In this document: positions 41,657-55,600 of the stretch, piece by piece | Layout of the letters: each line of letters starts with the position of its first letter | Numbering within the stretch: position 1 is the first letter of the stretch | DNA from: Auanema rhodensis | Taxonomy: Eukaryota > Nematoda > Chromadorea > Rhabditida > Rhabditidae | Reading direction: 5' to 3' | DNA: 64,000 nt | Assembly: GCA_964057225.1 (NCBI GenBank) | Contig: OZ059900.1 | Span: 23,389,638 to 23,453,637, forward strand | Translations under genes and position numbers: made by a program | The notes under the pieces: model-generated | Told to the model about the DNA's origin: nothing | Database searches by the model: none | What the model saw: only the letters and a program-made list of their open reading frames with translations

Positions 41657-43033
41657 TTTGTACGAACAATTTTGAGCTAGGTTTCATTTACATTGCATGA
41701 GTTTGAACACATGAAATCGTAAGTCAAAACCTTGTTTACAGCGAAATTTCCAAAAACTGGTTTTCCAGCATAATAAAATATTTCTCATGGGAAATACTGT
41801 GTTTTTGTATTTTTCTAGTGTTCAGCATGTAAAATGCTTCATTTTAGTATGTAACACGCTGAGATTCGTTGCATTTGACGACTCATATGAACAAAAATCG
41901 ATTTAATCAATATTAGCCATAAGGGGCGTGCCCTCAGAATATGCTAATTTCCTTAATTTTCTAACCCCTGTTTTTTTGTCGTGAAAGTGGAACTAGACGT
42001 TGTACGAACAATTTTTAGCTAGGTTTCATTGACATTGCATGAGTTTGAACACATGAAATCGTAAGTCAAAACCTTGTTTACAGCGAAATTTCCAAAAACT
42101 GGTTTTCCAGCAGAATAAAATATTTCTCGTGGGAAATACTGTGTTTTTGTATTTTTCTAGTGTTCAGCATGTAAAATGCTTCATTTTAGTATGTAACACG
42201 CTGAAATTCGTTGCATTTGACGACTCATATGAACAAAAATCGATTTAATCAATATTAGCCATAAGGGGCGTGCCCTCAGAATATGCTAATTTCCTTAATT
42301 TTCTAACCCCTGTTTTTTTGTCGTGAAAGTGGAACTAGACGTTGTACGAACAATTTTTAGCTAGGTATCATTGACATTGCATGAGTTTGAACACATGAAA
42401 TCGTAAGTCAAAACCTTGTTTACAGCGAAATTTCCAAAAACTGGTTTTCCAGCAGAATAAAATATTTCTCGTGGGAAATACTGTGTTTTTGTATTTTTCT
42501 AGTGTTCAGCATGTAAAATGCTTCATTTTAGTATGTAACACGCTGAAATTCGTTGCATTTGACGACTCATATGAACAAAAATCGATTTAATCAATATTAG
42601 CCATAAGGGGCGTGCCCTCAGAATATGCTAATTTCCTTAATTTTCTAACCCCTGTTTTTTTGTCGTGAAAGTGGAACTAGACGTTGTACGAACAATTTTG
42701 AGCTAGGTTTCATTGACATTGCATGAGTTTGAACACATGAAATCGTAAGTCAAAACCTTGTTTACAGCGAAATTTCCAAAAACTGGTTTTCCAGCATAAT
42801 AAAATATTTCTCATGGGAAATACTGTGTTTTTGTATTTTTCTAGTGTTCAGCATGTAAAATGCTTCATTTTAGTATGTAACACGCTGAAATTCGTTGCAT
42901 TTGACGACTCATATGAACAAAAATCGATTTAATCAATATTAGCCATAAGGGGCGTGCCCTCAGAATATGCTAATTTCCTTAATTTTCTAACCCCTGTTTT
43001 TTTGTCGTGAAAGTGGAACTAGACGTTGTACGA
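41657..43033 (+). repeat. Satellite units of the ACTTTG and CAGCAG types
   Basis: Four monomers. The first has TAGACTTTG, CATTTACATTG and GCTGAGATTC, a combination seen again at 47455-47670. The next two have TTTTTAGCTAGG (or TTTTTAGCTAGGT with ATCATTG) and CCAGCAGAATAAA with CGTGGG, near-identical neighbours that look like a single-unit duplication. The fourth is near consensus. There is no gene. Confidence 0.75.
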
Positions 43034-46000
43034 ACAATTTTGAGCTAGGTTTCATTGACATTGCATGAGTTTGAACACATGAAATCGTAAGTCAAAACCT
43101 TGTTTACAGCGAAATTTCCAAAAACTGGTTTTCCAGCATAATAAAATATTTCTCATGGGAAATACTGTGTTTTTGTATTTTTCTAGTGTTCAGCATGTAA
43201 AATGCTTCATTTTAGTATGTAACACGCTGAAATTCGTTGCATTTGACGACTCATATGAACAAAAATCGATTTAATCAATATTAGCCATAAGGGGCGTGCC
43301 CTCAGAATATGCTAATTTCCTTAATTTTCTAACCCCTGTTTTTTTGTCGTGAAAGTGGAACTAGACGTTGTACGAACAATTTTGAGCTAGGTTTCATTGA
43401 CATTGCATGAGTTTGAACACATGAAATCGTAAGTCAAAACCTTGTTTACAGCGAAATTTCCAAAAACTGGTTTTCCAGCATAATAAAATATTTCTCATGG
43501 GAAATACTGTGTTTTTGTATTTTTCTAGTGTTCAGCATGTAAAATGCTTCATTTTAGTATGTAACACGCTGAAATTCGTTTGACGACTCATATGAACAAA
43601 AATCGATTTAATCAATATTAGCCATAAGGGGCGTGCCCTCAGAATATGCTAATTTCCTTAATTTTCTAACCCCTGTTTTTTTGTCGTGAAAGTGGAACTA
43701 GACGTTGTACGAACAATTTTTAGCTAGGTTTCATTGACATTGCATGAGTTTGAACACATGAAATCGTAAGTCAAAACCTTGTTTACAGCGAAATTTCCAA
43801 AAACTGGTTTTCCAGCAGAATAAAATATTTCTCGTGGGAAATACTGTGTTTTTGTATTTTTCTAGTGTTCAGCATGTAAAATGCTTCATTTTAGTATGTA
43901 ACACGCTGAAATTCGTTGCATTTGACGACTCATATGAACAAAAATCGATTTAATCAATATTAGCCATAAGGGGCGTGCCCTCAGAATATGCTAATTTCCT
44001 TAATTTTCTAACCCCTGTTTTTTTGTCGTGAAAGTGGAACTAGACGTTGTACGAACAATTTTGAGCTAGGTTTCATTGACATTGCATGAGTTTGAACACA
44101 TGAAATCGTAAGTCAAAACCTTGTTTACAGCGAAATTTCCAAAAACTGGTTTTCCAGCATAATAAAATATTTCTCATGGGAAATACTGTGTTTTTGTATT
44201 TTTCTAGTGTTCAGCATGTAAAATGCTTCATTTTAGTATGTAACACGCTGAAATTCGTTGCATTTGACGACTCATATGAACAAAAATCGATTTAATCAAT
44301 ATTAGCCATAAGGGGCGTGCCCTCAGAATATGCTAATTTCCTTAATTTTCTAACCCCTGTTTTTTTGTCGTGAAAGTGGAACTAGACGTTGTACGAACAA
44401 TTTTGAGCTAGGTTTCATTGACATTGCATGAGTTTGAACACATGAAATCGTAAGTCAAAACCTTGTTTACAGCGAAATTTCCAAAAACTGGTTTTCCAGC
44501 ATAATAAAATATTTCTCATGGGAAATACTGTGTTTTTGTACTTTTCTAGTGTTCAGCATGTAAAATGCTTCATTTTAGTATGTAACACGCTGAAATTCGT
44601 TGCATTTGACGACTCATATGAACAAAAATCGATTTAATCAATATTAGCCATAAGGGGCGTGCCCTCAGAATATGCTAATTTCCTTAATTTTCTAACCCCT
44701 GTTTTTTTGTCGTGAAAGTGGAACTAGACTTTGTACGAACAATTTTGAGCTAGGTTTCATTTACATTGCATGAGTTTGAACACATGAAATCGTAAGTCAA
44801 AACCTTGTTTACAGCGAAATTTCCAAAAACTGGTTTTCCAGCATAATAAAATATTTCTCATGGGAAATACTGTGTTTTTGTATTTTTCTAGTGTTCAGCA
44901 TGTAAAATGCTTCATTTTAGTATGTAACACGCTGAAATTCGTTGCATTTGACGACTCATATGAACAAAAATCGATTTAATCAATATTAGCCATAAGGGGC
45001 GTGCCCTCAGAATATGCTAATTTCCTTAATTTTCTAACCCCTGTTTTTTTGTCGTGAAAGTGGAACTAGACGTTGTACGAACAGTTTTGAGCTAGGTTTC
45101 ATTGACATTGCATGAGTTTGAACACATGAAATCGTAAGTCAAAACCTTGTTTACAGCGAAATTTCCAAAAACTGGTTTTCCAGCATAATAAAATATTTCT
45201 CATGGGAAATACTGTGTTTTTGTATTTTTCTAGTGTTCAGCATGTAAAATGCTTCATTTTAGTATGTAACACGCTGAAATTCGTTGCATTTGACGACTCA
45301 TATGAACAAAAATCGATTTAATCAATATTAGCCATAAGGGGCGTGCCCTCAGAATATGCTAATTTCCTTAATTTTCTAACCCCTGTTTTTTTGTCGTGAA
45401 AGTGGAACTAGACGTTGTACGAACAATTTTGAGCTAGGTTTCATTGACATTGCATGAGTTTGAACACATGAAATCGTAAGTCAAAACCTTGTTTACAGCG
45501 AAATTTCCAAAAACTGGTTTTCCAGCATAATAAAATATTTCTCATGGGAAATACTGTGTTTTTGTATTTTTCTAGTGTTCAGCATGTAAAATGCTTCATT
45601 TTAGTATGTAACACGCTGAAATTCGTTTGACGACTCATATGAACAAAAATCGATTTAATCAATATTAGCCATAAGGGGCGTGCCCTCAGAATATGCTAAT
45701 TTCCTTAATTTTCTAACCCCTGTTTTTTTGTCGTGAAAGTGGAACTAGACGTTGTACGAACAATTTTTAGCTAGGTTTCATTGACATTGCATGAGTTTGA
45801 ACACATGAAATCGTAAGTCAAAACCTTGTTTACAGCGAAATTTCCAAAAACTGGTTTTCCAGCAGAATAAAATATTTCTCGTGGGAAATACTGTGTTTTT
45901 GTATTTTTCTAGTGTTCAGCATGTAAAATGCTTCATTTTAGTATGTAACACGCTGAAATTCGTTGCATTTGACGACTCATATGAACAAAAATCGATTTAA

Positions 46001-47130
46001 TCAATATTAGCCATAAGGGGCGTGCCCTCAGAATATGCTAATTTCCTTAATTTTCTAACCCCTGTTTTTTTGTCGTGAAAGTGGAACTAGACGTTGTACG
46101 AACAATTTTGAGCTAGGTTTCATTGACATTGCATGAGTTTGAACACATGAAATCGTAAGTCAAAACCTTGTTTACAGCGAAATTTCCAAAAACTGGTTTT
46201 CCAGCATAATAAAATATTTCTCATGGGAAATACTGTGTTTTTGTATTTTTCTAGTGTTCAGCATGTAAAATGCTTCATTTTAGTATGTAACACGCTGAAA
46301 TTCGTTGCATTTGACGACTCATATGAACAAAAATCGATTTAATCAATATTAGCCATAAGGGGCGTGCCCTCAGAATATGCTAATTTCCTTAATTTTCTAA
46401 CCCCTGTTTTTTTGTCGTGAAAGTGGAACTAGACGTTGTACGAACAATTTTGAGCTAGGTTTCATTGACATTGCATGAGTTTGAACACATGAAATCGTAA
46501 GTCAAAACCTTGTTTACAGCGAAATTTCCAAAAACTGGTTTTCCAGCATAATAAAATATTTCTCATGGGAAATACTGTGTTTTTGTACTTTTCTAGTGTT
46601 CAGCATGTAAAATGCTTCATTTTAGTATGTAACACGCTGAAATTCGTTGCATTTGACGACTCATATGAACAAAAATCGATTTAATCAATATTAGCCATAA
46701 GGGGCGTGCCCTCAGAATATGCTAATTTCCTTAATTTTCTAACCCCTGTTTTTTTGTCGTGAAAGTGGAACTAGACTTTGTACGAACAATTTTGAGCTAG
46801 GTTTCATTTACATTGCATGAGTTTGAACACATGAAATCGTAAGTCAAAACCTTGTTTACAGCGAAATTTCCAAAAACTGGTTTTCCAGCATAATAAAATA
46901 TTTCTCATGGGAAATACTGTGTTTTTGTATTTTTCTAGTGTTCAGCATGTAAAATGCTTCATTTTAGTATGTAACACGCTGAAATTCGTTGCATTTGACG
47001 ACTCATATGAACAAAAATCGATTTAATCAATATTAGCCATAAGGGGCGTGCCCTCAGAATATGCTAATTTCCTTAATTTTCTAACCCCTGTTTTTTTGTC
47101 GTGAAAGTGGAACTAGACGTTGTACGAACA
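43034..47130 (+). repeat. Six-monomer tandem duplication with a shared 5-bp deletion
   Basis: TTCGTTTGACG replaces TTCGTTGCATTTGACG at about 43576 and 45623, a 5-bp deletion seen nowhere else in the window. The copies are 2047 bp apart, 6 x 342 minus 5. Linked markers keep the spacing: CCAGCAGAATAA near 43811 and 45858, GTACTTTTC at 44538 and 46585, and TAGACTTTG with CATTTACATTG near 44727 and 46774. AACAGTTTTG near 45082 marks the end of copy one; its counterpart in copy two is AACAATTTTG. Confidence 0.92.
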
Positions 47131-48009
47131 ATTTTGAGCTAGGTTTCATTGACATTGCATGAGTTTGAACACATGAAATCGTAAGTCAAAACCTTGTTTA
47201 CAGCGAAATTTCCAAAAACTGGTTTTCCAGCATAATAAAATATTTCTCGTGGGAAATACTGTGTTTTTGTATTTTTCTAGTGTTCAGCATGTAAAATGCT
47301 TCATTTTAGTATGTAACACGCTGAAATTCGTTGCATTTGACGACTCATATGAACAAAAATCGATTTAATCAATATTAGCCATAAGGGGCGTGCCCTCAGA
47401 ATATGCTAATTTCCTTAATTTTCTAACCCCTGTTTTTTTGTCGTGAAAGTGGAACTAGACTTTGTACGAACAATTTTGAGCTAGGTTTCATTTACATTGC
47501 ATGAGTTTGAACACATGAAATCGTAAGTCAAAACCTTGTTTACAGCGAAATTTCCAAAAACTGGTTTTCCAGCATAATAAAATATTTCTCATGGGAAATA
47601 CTGTGTTTTTGTATTTTTCTAGTGTTCAGCATGTAAAATGCTTCATTTTAGTATGTAACACGCTGAGATTCGTTGCATTTGACGACTCATATGAACAAAA
47701 ATCGATTTAATCAATATTAGCCATAAGGGGCGTGCCCTCAGAATATGCTAATTTCCTTAATTTTCTAACCCCTGTTTTTTTGTCGTGAAAGTGGAACTAG
47801 ACGTTGTACGAACAATTTTGAGCTAGGTTTCATTGACATTGCATGAGTTTGAACACATGAAATCGTAAGTCAAAACCTTGTTTACAGCGAAATTTCCAAA
47901 AACTGGTTTTCCAGCATAATAAAATATTTCTCATGGGAAATACTGTGTTTTTGTATTTTTCTAGTGTTCAGCATGTAAAATGCTTCATTTTAGTATGTAA
48001 CACGCTGAG

Positions 48010-50898
48010 ATTCGTTGCATTTGACGACTCATATGAACAAAAATCGATTTAATCAATATTAGCCATAAGGGGCGTGCCCTCAGAATATGCTAATTTCCTT
48101 AATTTTCTAACCCCTGTTTTTTTGTCGTGAAAGTGGAACTAGACGTTGTACGAACAATTTTGAGCTAGGTTTCATTGACATTGCATGAGTTTGAACACAT
48201 GAAATCGTAAGTCAAAACCTTGTTTACAGCGAAATTTCCAAAAACTGGTTTTCCAGCATAATAAAATATTTCTCATGGGAAATACTGTGTTTTTGTATTT
48301 TTCTAGTGTTCAGCATGTAAAATGCTTCATTTTAGTATGTAACACGCTGAAATTCGTTGCATTTGACGACTCATATGAACAAAAATCGATTTAATCAATA
48401 TTAGCCATAAGGGGCGTGCCCTCAGAATATGCTAATTTCCTTAATTTTCTAACCCCTGTTTTTTTGTCGTGAAAGTGGAACTAGACGTTGTACGAACAAT
48501 TTTGAGCTAGGTTTCATTGACATTGCATGAGTTTGAACACATGAAATCGTAAGTCAAAACCTTGTTTACAGCGAAATTTCCAAAAACTGGTTTTCCAGCA
48601 TAATAAAATATTTCTCATGGGAAATACTGTGTTTTTGTATTTTTCTAGTGTTCAGCATGTAAAATGCTTCATTTTAGTATGTAACACGCTGAAATTCGTT
48701 GCATTTGACGACTCATATGAACAAAAATCGATTTAATCAATATTAGCCATAAGGGGCGTGCCCTCAGAATATGCTAATTTCCTTAATTTTCTAACCCCTG
48801 TTTTTTTGTCGTGAAAGTGGAACTAGACGTTGTACGAACAATTTTGAGCTAGGTTTCATTGACATTGCATGAGTTTGAACACATGAAATCGTAAGTCAAA
48901 ACCTTGTTTACAGCGAAATTTCCAAAAACTGGTTTTCCAGCATAATAAAATATTTCTCGTGGGAAATACTGTGTTTTTGAATTTTTCTAGTGTTCAGCAT
49001 GTAAAATGCTTCATTTTAGTATGTAACACGCTGAAATTCGTTGCATTTGACGACTCATATGAACAAAAATCGATTTAATCAATATTAGCCATAAGGGGCG
49101 TGCCCTCAGAATATGCTAATTTCCTTAATTTTCTAACCCCTGTTTTTTTGTCGTGAAAGTGGAACTAGACGTTGTACGAACAATTTCGAGCTAAGTTTCA
49201 TTGACATTGCATGAGTTTGAACACATGAAATCGTAAGTCAAAACCTTGTTTACAGCGAAATTTCCAAAAACTGGTTTTCCAGCATAATAAAATATTTCTC
49301 ATGGGAAATACTGTGTTTTTGTATTTTTCTAGTGTTCAGCATGTAAAATGCTTCATTTTAGTATGTAACACGCTGAAATTCGTTGCATTTGACGACTCAT
49401 ATGAACAAAAATCGATTTAATCAATATTAGCCATAAGGGGCGTGCCCTCAGAATATGCTAATTTCCTTAATTTTCTAACCCCTGTTTTTTTGTCGTGAAA
49501 GTGGAACTAGACGTTGTACGAACAATTTTGAACTAGGTTTCATTGACATTGCATGAGTTTGAACACATGAAATCGTAAGTCAAAACCTTGTTTACAGCGA
49601 AATTTCCAAAAACTGGTTTTCCAGCATAATAAAATATTTCTCATGGGAAATACTGTGTTTTTGTATTTTTCTAGTGTTCAGCATGTAAAATGCTTCATTT
49701 TAGTATGTAACACGCTGAAATTCGTTGCATTTGACGACTCATATGAACAAAAATCGATTTAATCAATATTAGCCATAAGGGGCGTGCCCTCAGAATATGC
49801 TAATTTCCTTAATTTTCTAACCCCTGTTTTTTTGTCGTGAAAGTGGAACTAGACGTTGTACGAACAATTTTGAGCTAGGTTTCATTGACATTGCATGAGT
49901 TTGAACACATGAAATCGTAAGTCAAAACCTTGTTTACAGCGAAATTTCCAAAAACTGGTTTTCCAGCATAATAAAATATTTCTCATGGGAAATACTGTGT
50001 TTTTGTATTTTTCTAGTGTTCAGCATGTAAAATGCTTCATTTTAGTATGTAACACGCTGAAATTCGTTGCATTTGACGACTCATATGAACAAAAATCGAT
50101 TTAATCAATATTAGCCATAAGGGGCGTGCCCTCAGAATATGCTAATTTCCTTAATTTTCTAACCCCTGTTTTTTTGTCGTGAAAGTGGAACTAGACGTTG
50201 TACGAACAATTTTGAGCTAGGTTTCATTGACATTGCATGAGTTTGAACACATGAAATCGTAAGTCAAAACCTTGTTTACAGCGAAATTTCCAAAAACTGG
50301 TTTTCCAGCATAATAAAATATTTCTCGTGGGAAATACTGTGTTTTTGAATTTTTCTAGTGTTCAGCATGTAAAATGCTTCATTTTAGTATGTAACACGCT
50401 GAAATTCGTTGCATTTGACGACTCATATGAACAAAAATCGATTTAATCAATATTAGCCATAAGGGGCGTGCCCTCAGAATATGCTAATTTCCTTAATTTT
50501 CTAACCCCTGTTTTTTTGTCGTGAAAGTGGAACTAGACGTTGTACGAACAATTTCGAGCTAAGTTTCATTGACATTGCATGAGTTTGAACACATGAAATC
50601 GTAAGTCAAAACCTTGTTTACAGCGAAATTTCCAAAAACTGGTTTTCCAGCATAATAAAATATTTCTCATGGGAAATACTGTGTTTTTGTATTTTTCTAG
50701 TGTTCAGCATGTAAAATGCTTCATTTTAGTATGTAACACGCTGAAATTCGTTGCATTTGACGACTCATATGAACAAAAATCGATTTAATCAATATTAGCC
50801 ATAAGGGGCGTGCCCTCAGAATATGCTAATTTCCTTAATTTTCTAACCCCTGTTTTTTTGTCGTGAAAGTGGAACTAGACGTTGTACGAACAATTTTG
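48010..50898 (+). repeat. Four-monomer tandem duplication (1368 bp)
   Basis: GTTTTTGAATTTTTC starts at 48973 and 50341, and CAATTTCGAGCTAAG at 49181 and 50549, both 1368 bp apart (4 x 342). Bounding mismatches are GAGATTC at 48008 (GAAATTC in copy two) and GAACTAGG at about 49530 against GAGCTAGG near 50898. The GAAC unit at 49530 is the only one I saw after 37.9 kb. Confidence 0.88.
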
Positions 50899-50904
50899 AG
50901 CTAG

Positions 50905-53900
50905 GTTTCATTGACATTGCATGAGTTTGAACACATGAAATCGTAAGTCAAAACCTTGTTTACAGCGAAATTTCCAAAAACTGGTTTTCCAGCATAATAA
51001 AATATTTCTCATGGGAAATACTGTGTTTTTGTATTTTTCTAGTGTTCAGCATGTAAAATGCTTCATTTTAGTATGTAACACGCTGAAATTCGTTGCATTT
51101 GACGACTCATATGAACAAAAATCGATTTAATCAATATTAGCCATAAGGGGCGTGCCCTCAGAATATGCTAATTTCCTTAATTTTCTAACCCCTGTTTTTT
51201 TGTCGTGAAAGTGGAACTAGACGTTGTACGAACAATTTTGAGCTAGGTTTCATTGACATTGCATGAGTTTGAACACATGCAATCGTAAGTCAAAACTTTG
51301 TTTACAGCGAAATTTCCAAAAACTGGTTTTCCAGCATAATAAAATATTTCTCATGGGAAATACTGTGTTTTTGTATTTTTCTAGTGTTCAGCATGTAAAA
51401 TGCTTCATTTTAGTATATAACACGCTGAAATTCGTTGCATTTGACGACTCATATGAACAAAAATCGATTTAATCAATACTAGCCATAAGGGGCGTGCCTC
51501 AGAATATGCTAATTTCCTTAATTTTCTAACCCCTGTTTTTTTGTCGTGAAAGTGGAATAAGACGTTGTAGGAACAATTTTGAGCTAGGTTTCATTGACAT
51601 TGCATGAGTTTGAACACATGAAATCGTAAGTCAAAACCTTGTTTACAGCGAAATTTCCAAAAACTGGTTTTCCAGCATAATAAAATATTTCTCATGGGAA
51701 ATACTGTGTGTTTGTATTTTTATAGTGTTCAGCATGTAAAATGCTTCATTTTAGTATGTAACACGCTGAAATTCGTTGCATTTCACGACTCATATGAACA
51801 AAAATCGATTTAATCAATATTAGCCATAAGGGGCGTGCCCTCAGAATATGCTAATTTCCTTAATTTTCTAACCCCTGTTTTTTTGTCGTGAAAGTGGAAC
51901 TAGACGTTGTACGAACAATTTTGAGCTAGGTTTCATTGACATTGCATGAGTTTGAACACATGAAATCGTAAGTCAAAACCTTGTTTACAGCGAAATTTCC
52001 AAAAACTGGTTTTCCAGCATAATAAAATATTTCTCATGGGAAATACTGTGTTTTTGTATTTTTCTAGTGTTCAGCATGTGAAATGCTTCATTTTAGTATG
52101 TAACACGCTGAAATTCGTTGCATTTGACGACTCATATGAACAAAAATCGATTTAATCAATATTAGCCATAAGGGGCGTGCCCTCAGAATATGCTAATTTC
52201 CTTAATTTTCTAACCCTTGTTTTTTTGTCGTGAAAGTGGAACTAGACGTTGTACAAACAATTTTGAGCTAGGTTTCATTGACATTGCATGAGTTTGAACA
52301 CATGAAATCGTAAGTCAAAACCTTGTTTACAGCGAAATTTCCAAAAACTGGTTTTCCAGCATGATAAAATATTTCTCATGGGAAATACTGTGTTTTTGTA
52401 TTTTTCTAGTGTTCAGCATGTAAAATGCTTCATTTTAGTATGTAACACGCTGAAATTCGTTGCATTTGACGACTCATATGAACAAAAATCGATTTAATCA
52501 ATATTAGCCATAAGGGGCGTGCCCTCAGAATATGCTAATTTCCTTAATTTTCTAACCCCTGTTTTTTTGTCGTGAAAGTGGAACTAGACGTTGTACGAAC
52601 AATTTTGAGCTAGGTTTCATTGACATTGCATGAGTTTGAACACATGAAATCGTAAGTCAAAACCTTGTTTACAGCGAAATTTCCAAAAACTGGTTTTCCA
52701 GCATAATAAAATATTTCTCATGGGAAATACTGTGTTTTTGTATTTTTCTAGTGTTCAGCATGTAAAATGCTTCATTTTAGTATGTAACACGCTGAAATTC
52801 GTTGCATTTGACGACTCATATGAACAAAAAATCGATTTAATCAATATTAGCCATAAGGGGCGTGCCCTCAGAATATGCTAATTTCCTTAATTTTCTAACC
52901 CCTGTTTTTTTTGTCGTGAAAGTGGAACTAGACGTTGTACAAACAATTTTGAGCTAGGTTTCATTGACATTGCATGAGTTTGAACACATGAAATCGTAAG
53001 TCAAAACCTTGTTTACAGCGAAATTTCCAAAAACTGGTTTTCCAGCATAATAAAATATTTCTCATGGGAAATACTGTGTTTTTGTATTTTTCTAGTGTTC
53101 AGCATGTAAAATGCTTCATTTTAGTATGTAACACGCTGAAATTCGTTGCATTTGACGACTCATATGAACAAAAATCGATTTAATCAATATTAGCCATAAG
53201 GGGCGTGCCCTCAGAATATGCTAATTTCCTTAATTTTCTAACCCCTGTTTTTTTGTCGTGAAAGTGGAACTAGACGTTGTACGAACAATTTTGAGCTAGG
53301 TTTCATTGACATTGCATGAGTTTGAACACATGAAATCGTAAGTCAAAACCTTGTTTACAGCGAAATTTCCAAAAACTGGTTTTCCAGCATAATAAAATAT
53401 TTCTCATGGGAAATACTGTGTTTTTGTATTTTTCTAGTGTTCAGCATGTAAAATGCTTCATTTTAGTATGTAACACGCTGAAATTCGTTGCATTTGACGA
53501 CTCATATGAACAAAAATCGATTTAATCAATATTAGCCATAAGGGGCGTGCCCTCAGAATATGCTAATTTCCTTAATTTTCTAACCCCTGTTTTTTTGTCG
53601 TGAAAGTGGAACTAGACGTTGTACGAACAATTTTGAGCTAGCTTTCATTGACATTGCATGAGTTTGAACACATGAAATCGTAAGTCAAAACCTTGTTTAC
53701 AGCGAAATTTCCAAAAACTGGTTTTCCAGCATAATAAAATATTTCTCATGGGAAATACTGTGTTTTTGTATTTTTCTAGTGTTCAGCATGTAAAATGCTT
53801 CATTTTAGTATGTAACACGCTGAAATTCGTTGCATTTGACGACTCATATGAACAAAAATCGATTTAATCAATATTAGCCATAAGGGGCGTGCCCTCAGAA

Positions 53901-55600
53901 TATGCTAATTTCCTTAATTTTCTAACCCCTGTTTTTTTGTCGTGAAAGTGGAACTAGACGTTGTACGAACAATTTTGAGCTAGGTTTCATTGACATTGCA
54001 TGAGTTTGAACACATGCAATCGTAAGTCAAAACTTTGTTTACAGCGAAATTTCCAAAAACTGGTTTTCCAGCATAATAAAATATTTCTCATGGGAAATAC
54101 TGTGTTTTTGTATTTTTCTAGTGTTCAGCATGTAAAATGCTTCATTTTAGTATATAACACGCTGAAATTCGTTGCATTTGACGACTCATATGAACAAAAA
54201 TCGATTTAATCAATACTAGCCATAAGGGGCGTGCCTCAGAATATGCTAATTTCCTTAATTTTCTAACCCCTGTTTTTTTGTCGTGAAAGTGGAATAAGAC
54301 GTTGTAGGAACAATTTTGAGCTAGGTTTCATTGACATTGCATGAGTTTGAACACATGAAATCGTAAGTCAAAACCTTGTTTACAGCGAAATTTCCAAAAA
54401 CTGGTTTTCCAGCATAATAAAATATTTCTCATGGGAAATACTGTGTTTTTGTATTTTTCTAGTGTTCAGCATGTGAAATGCTTCATTTTAGTATGTAACA
54501 CGCTGAAATTCGTTGCATTTGACGACTCATATGAACAAAAATCGATTTAATCAATATTAGCCATAAGGGGCGTGCCCTCAGAATATGCTAATTTCCTTAA
54601 TTTTCTAACCCTTGTTTTTTTGTCGTGAAAGTGGAACTAGACGTTGTACAAACAATTTTGAGCTAGGTTTCATTGACATTGCATGAGTTTGAACACATGA
54701 AATCGTAAGTCAAAACCTTGTTTACAGCGAAATTTCCAAAAACTGGTTTTCCAGCATGATAAAATATTTCTCATGGGAAATACTGTGTTTTTGTATTTTT
54801 CTAGTGTTCAGCATGTAAAATGCTTCATTTTAGTATGTAACACGCTGAAATTCGTTGCATTTGACGACTCATATGAACAAAAATCGATTTAATCAATATT
54901 AGCCATAAGGGGCGTGCCCTCAGAATATGCTAATTTCCTTAATTTTCTAACCCCTGTTTTTTTGTCGTGAAAGTGGAACTAGACGTTGTACGAACAATTT
55001 TGAGCTAGGTTTCATTGACATTGCATGAGTTTGAACACATGAAATCGTAAGTCAAAACCTTGTTTACAGCGAAATTTCCAAAAACTGGTTTTCCAGCATA
55101 ATAAAATATTTCTCATGGGAAATACTGTGTTTTTGTATTTTTCTAGTGTTCAGCATGTAAAATGCTTCATTTTAGTATGTAACACGCTGAAATTCGTTGC
55201 ATTTGACGACTCATATGAACAAAAAATCGATTTAATCAATATTAGCCATAAGGGGCGTGCCCTCAGAATATGCTAATTTCCTTAATTTTCTAACCCCTGT
55301 TTTTTTGTCGTGAAAGTGGAACTAGACGTTGTACAAACAATTTTGAGCTAGGTTTCATTGACATTGCATGAGTTTGAACACATGAAATCGTAAGTCAAAA
55401 CCTTGTTTACAGCGAAATTTCCAAAAACTGGTTTTCCAGCATAATAAAATATTTCTCATGGGAAATACTGTGTTTTTGTATTTTTCTAGTGTTCAGCATG
55501 TAAAATGCTTCATTTTAGTATGTAACACGCTGAAATTCGTTGCATTTGACGACTCATATGAACAAAAATCGATTTAATCAATATTAGCCATAAGGGGCGT
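50905..55600 (+). repeat. Eight-monomer duplication, second copy one unit shorter
   Basis: The linked set ACATGCAATCG, AAACTTTG, GTATATAAC, CAATACTAGC, GTGCCTCAG and AATAAGACG starts near 51263 and again 2737 bp later near 54000 (8 x 342 + 1). Further on, GTGAAATGC with AACCCTTG is at 52211 and 54606, only 2395 bp apart (7 x 342 + 1). Copy one has an extra unit with TGTGTGTTTG, TATAGTG and TTTCACG near 51707-51785. Copy two therefore lost one monomer by exchange, or copy one gained it. Runs of A6 (near 52827 and 55221) and T8 (near 52905, copy one only) account for the odd bases. Confidence 0.88.

Noticed and set aside
51263-51472. 69-codon open frame (also at 54000, 56394, 57078, 60843 and 61527) as a protein-coding gene
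   Set aside because: The frame lies wholly inside the satellite unit, exists only because a TGA is changed to TGC, has no promoter or initiation context unlike other units, and its predicted product shows no domain or motif I recognise.
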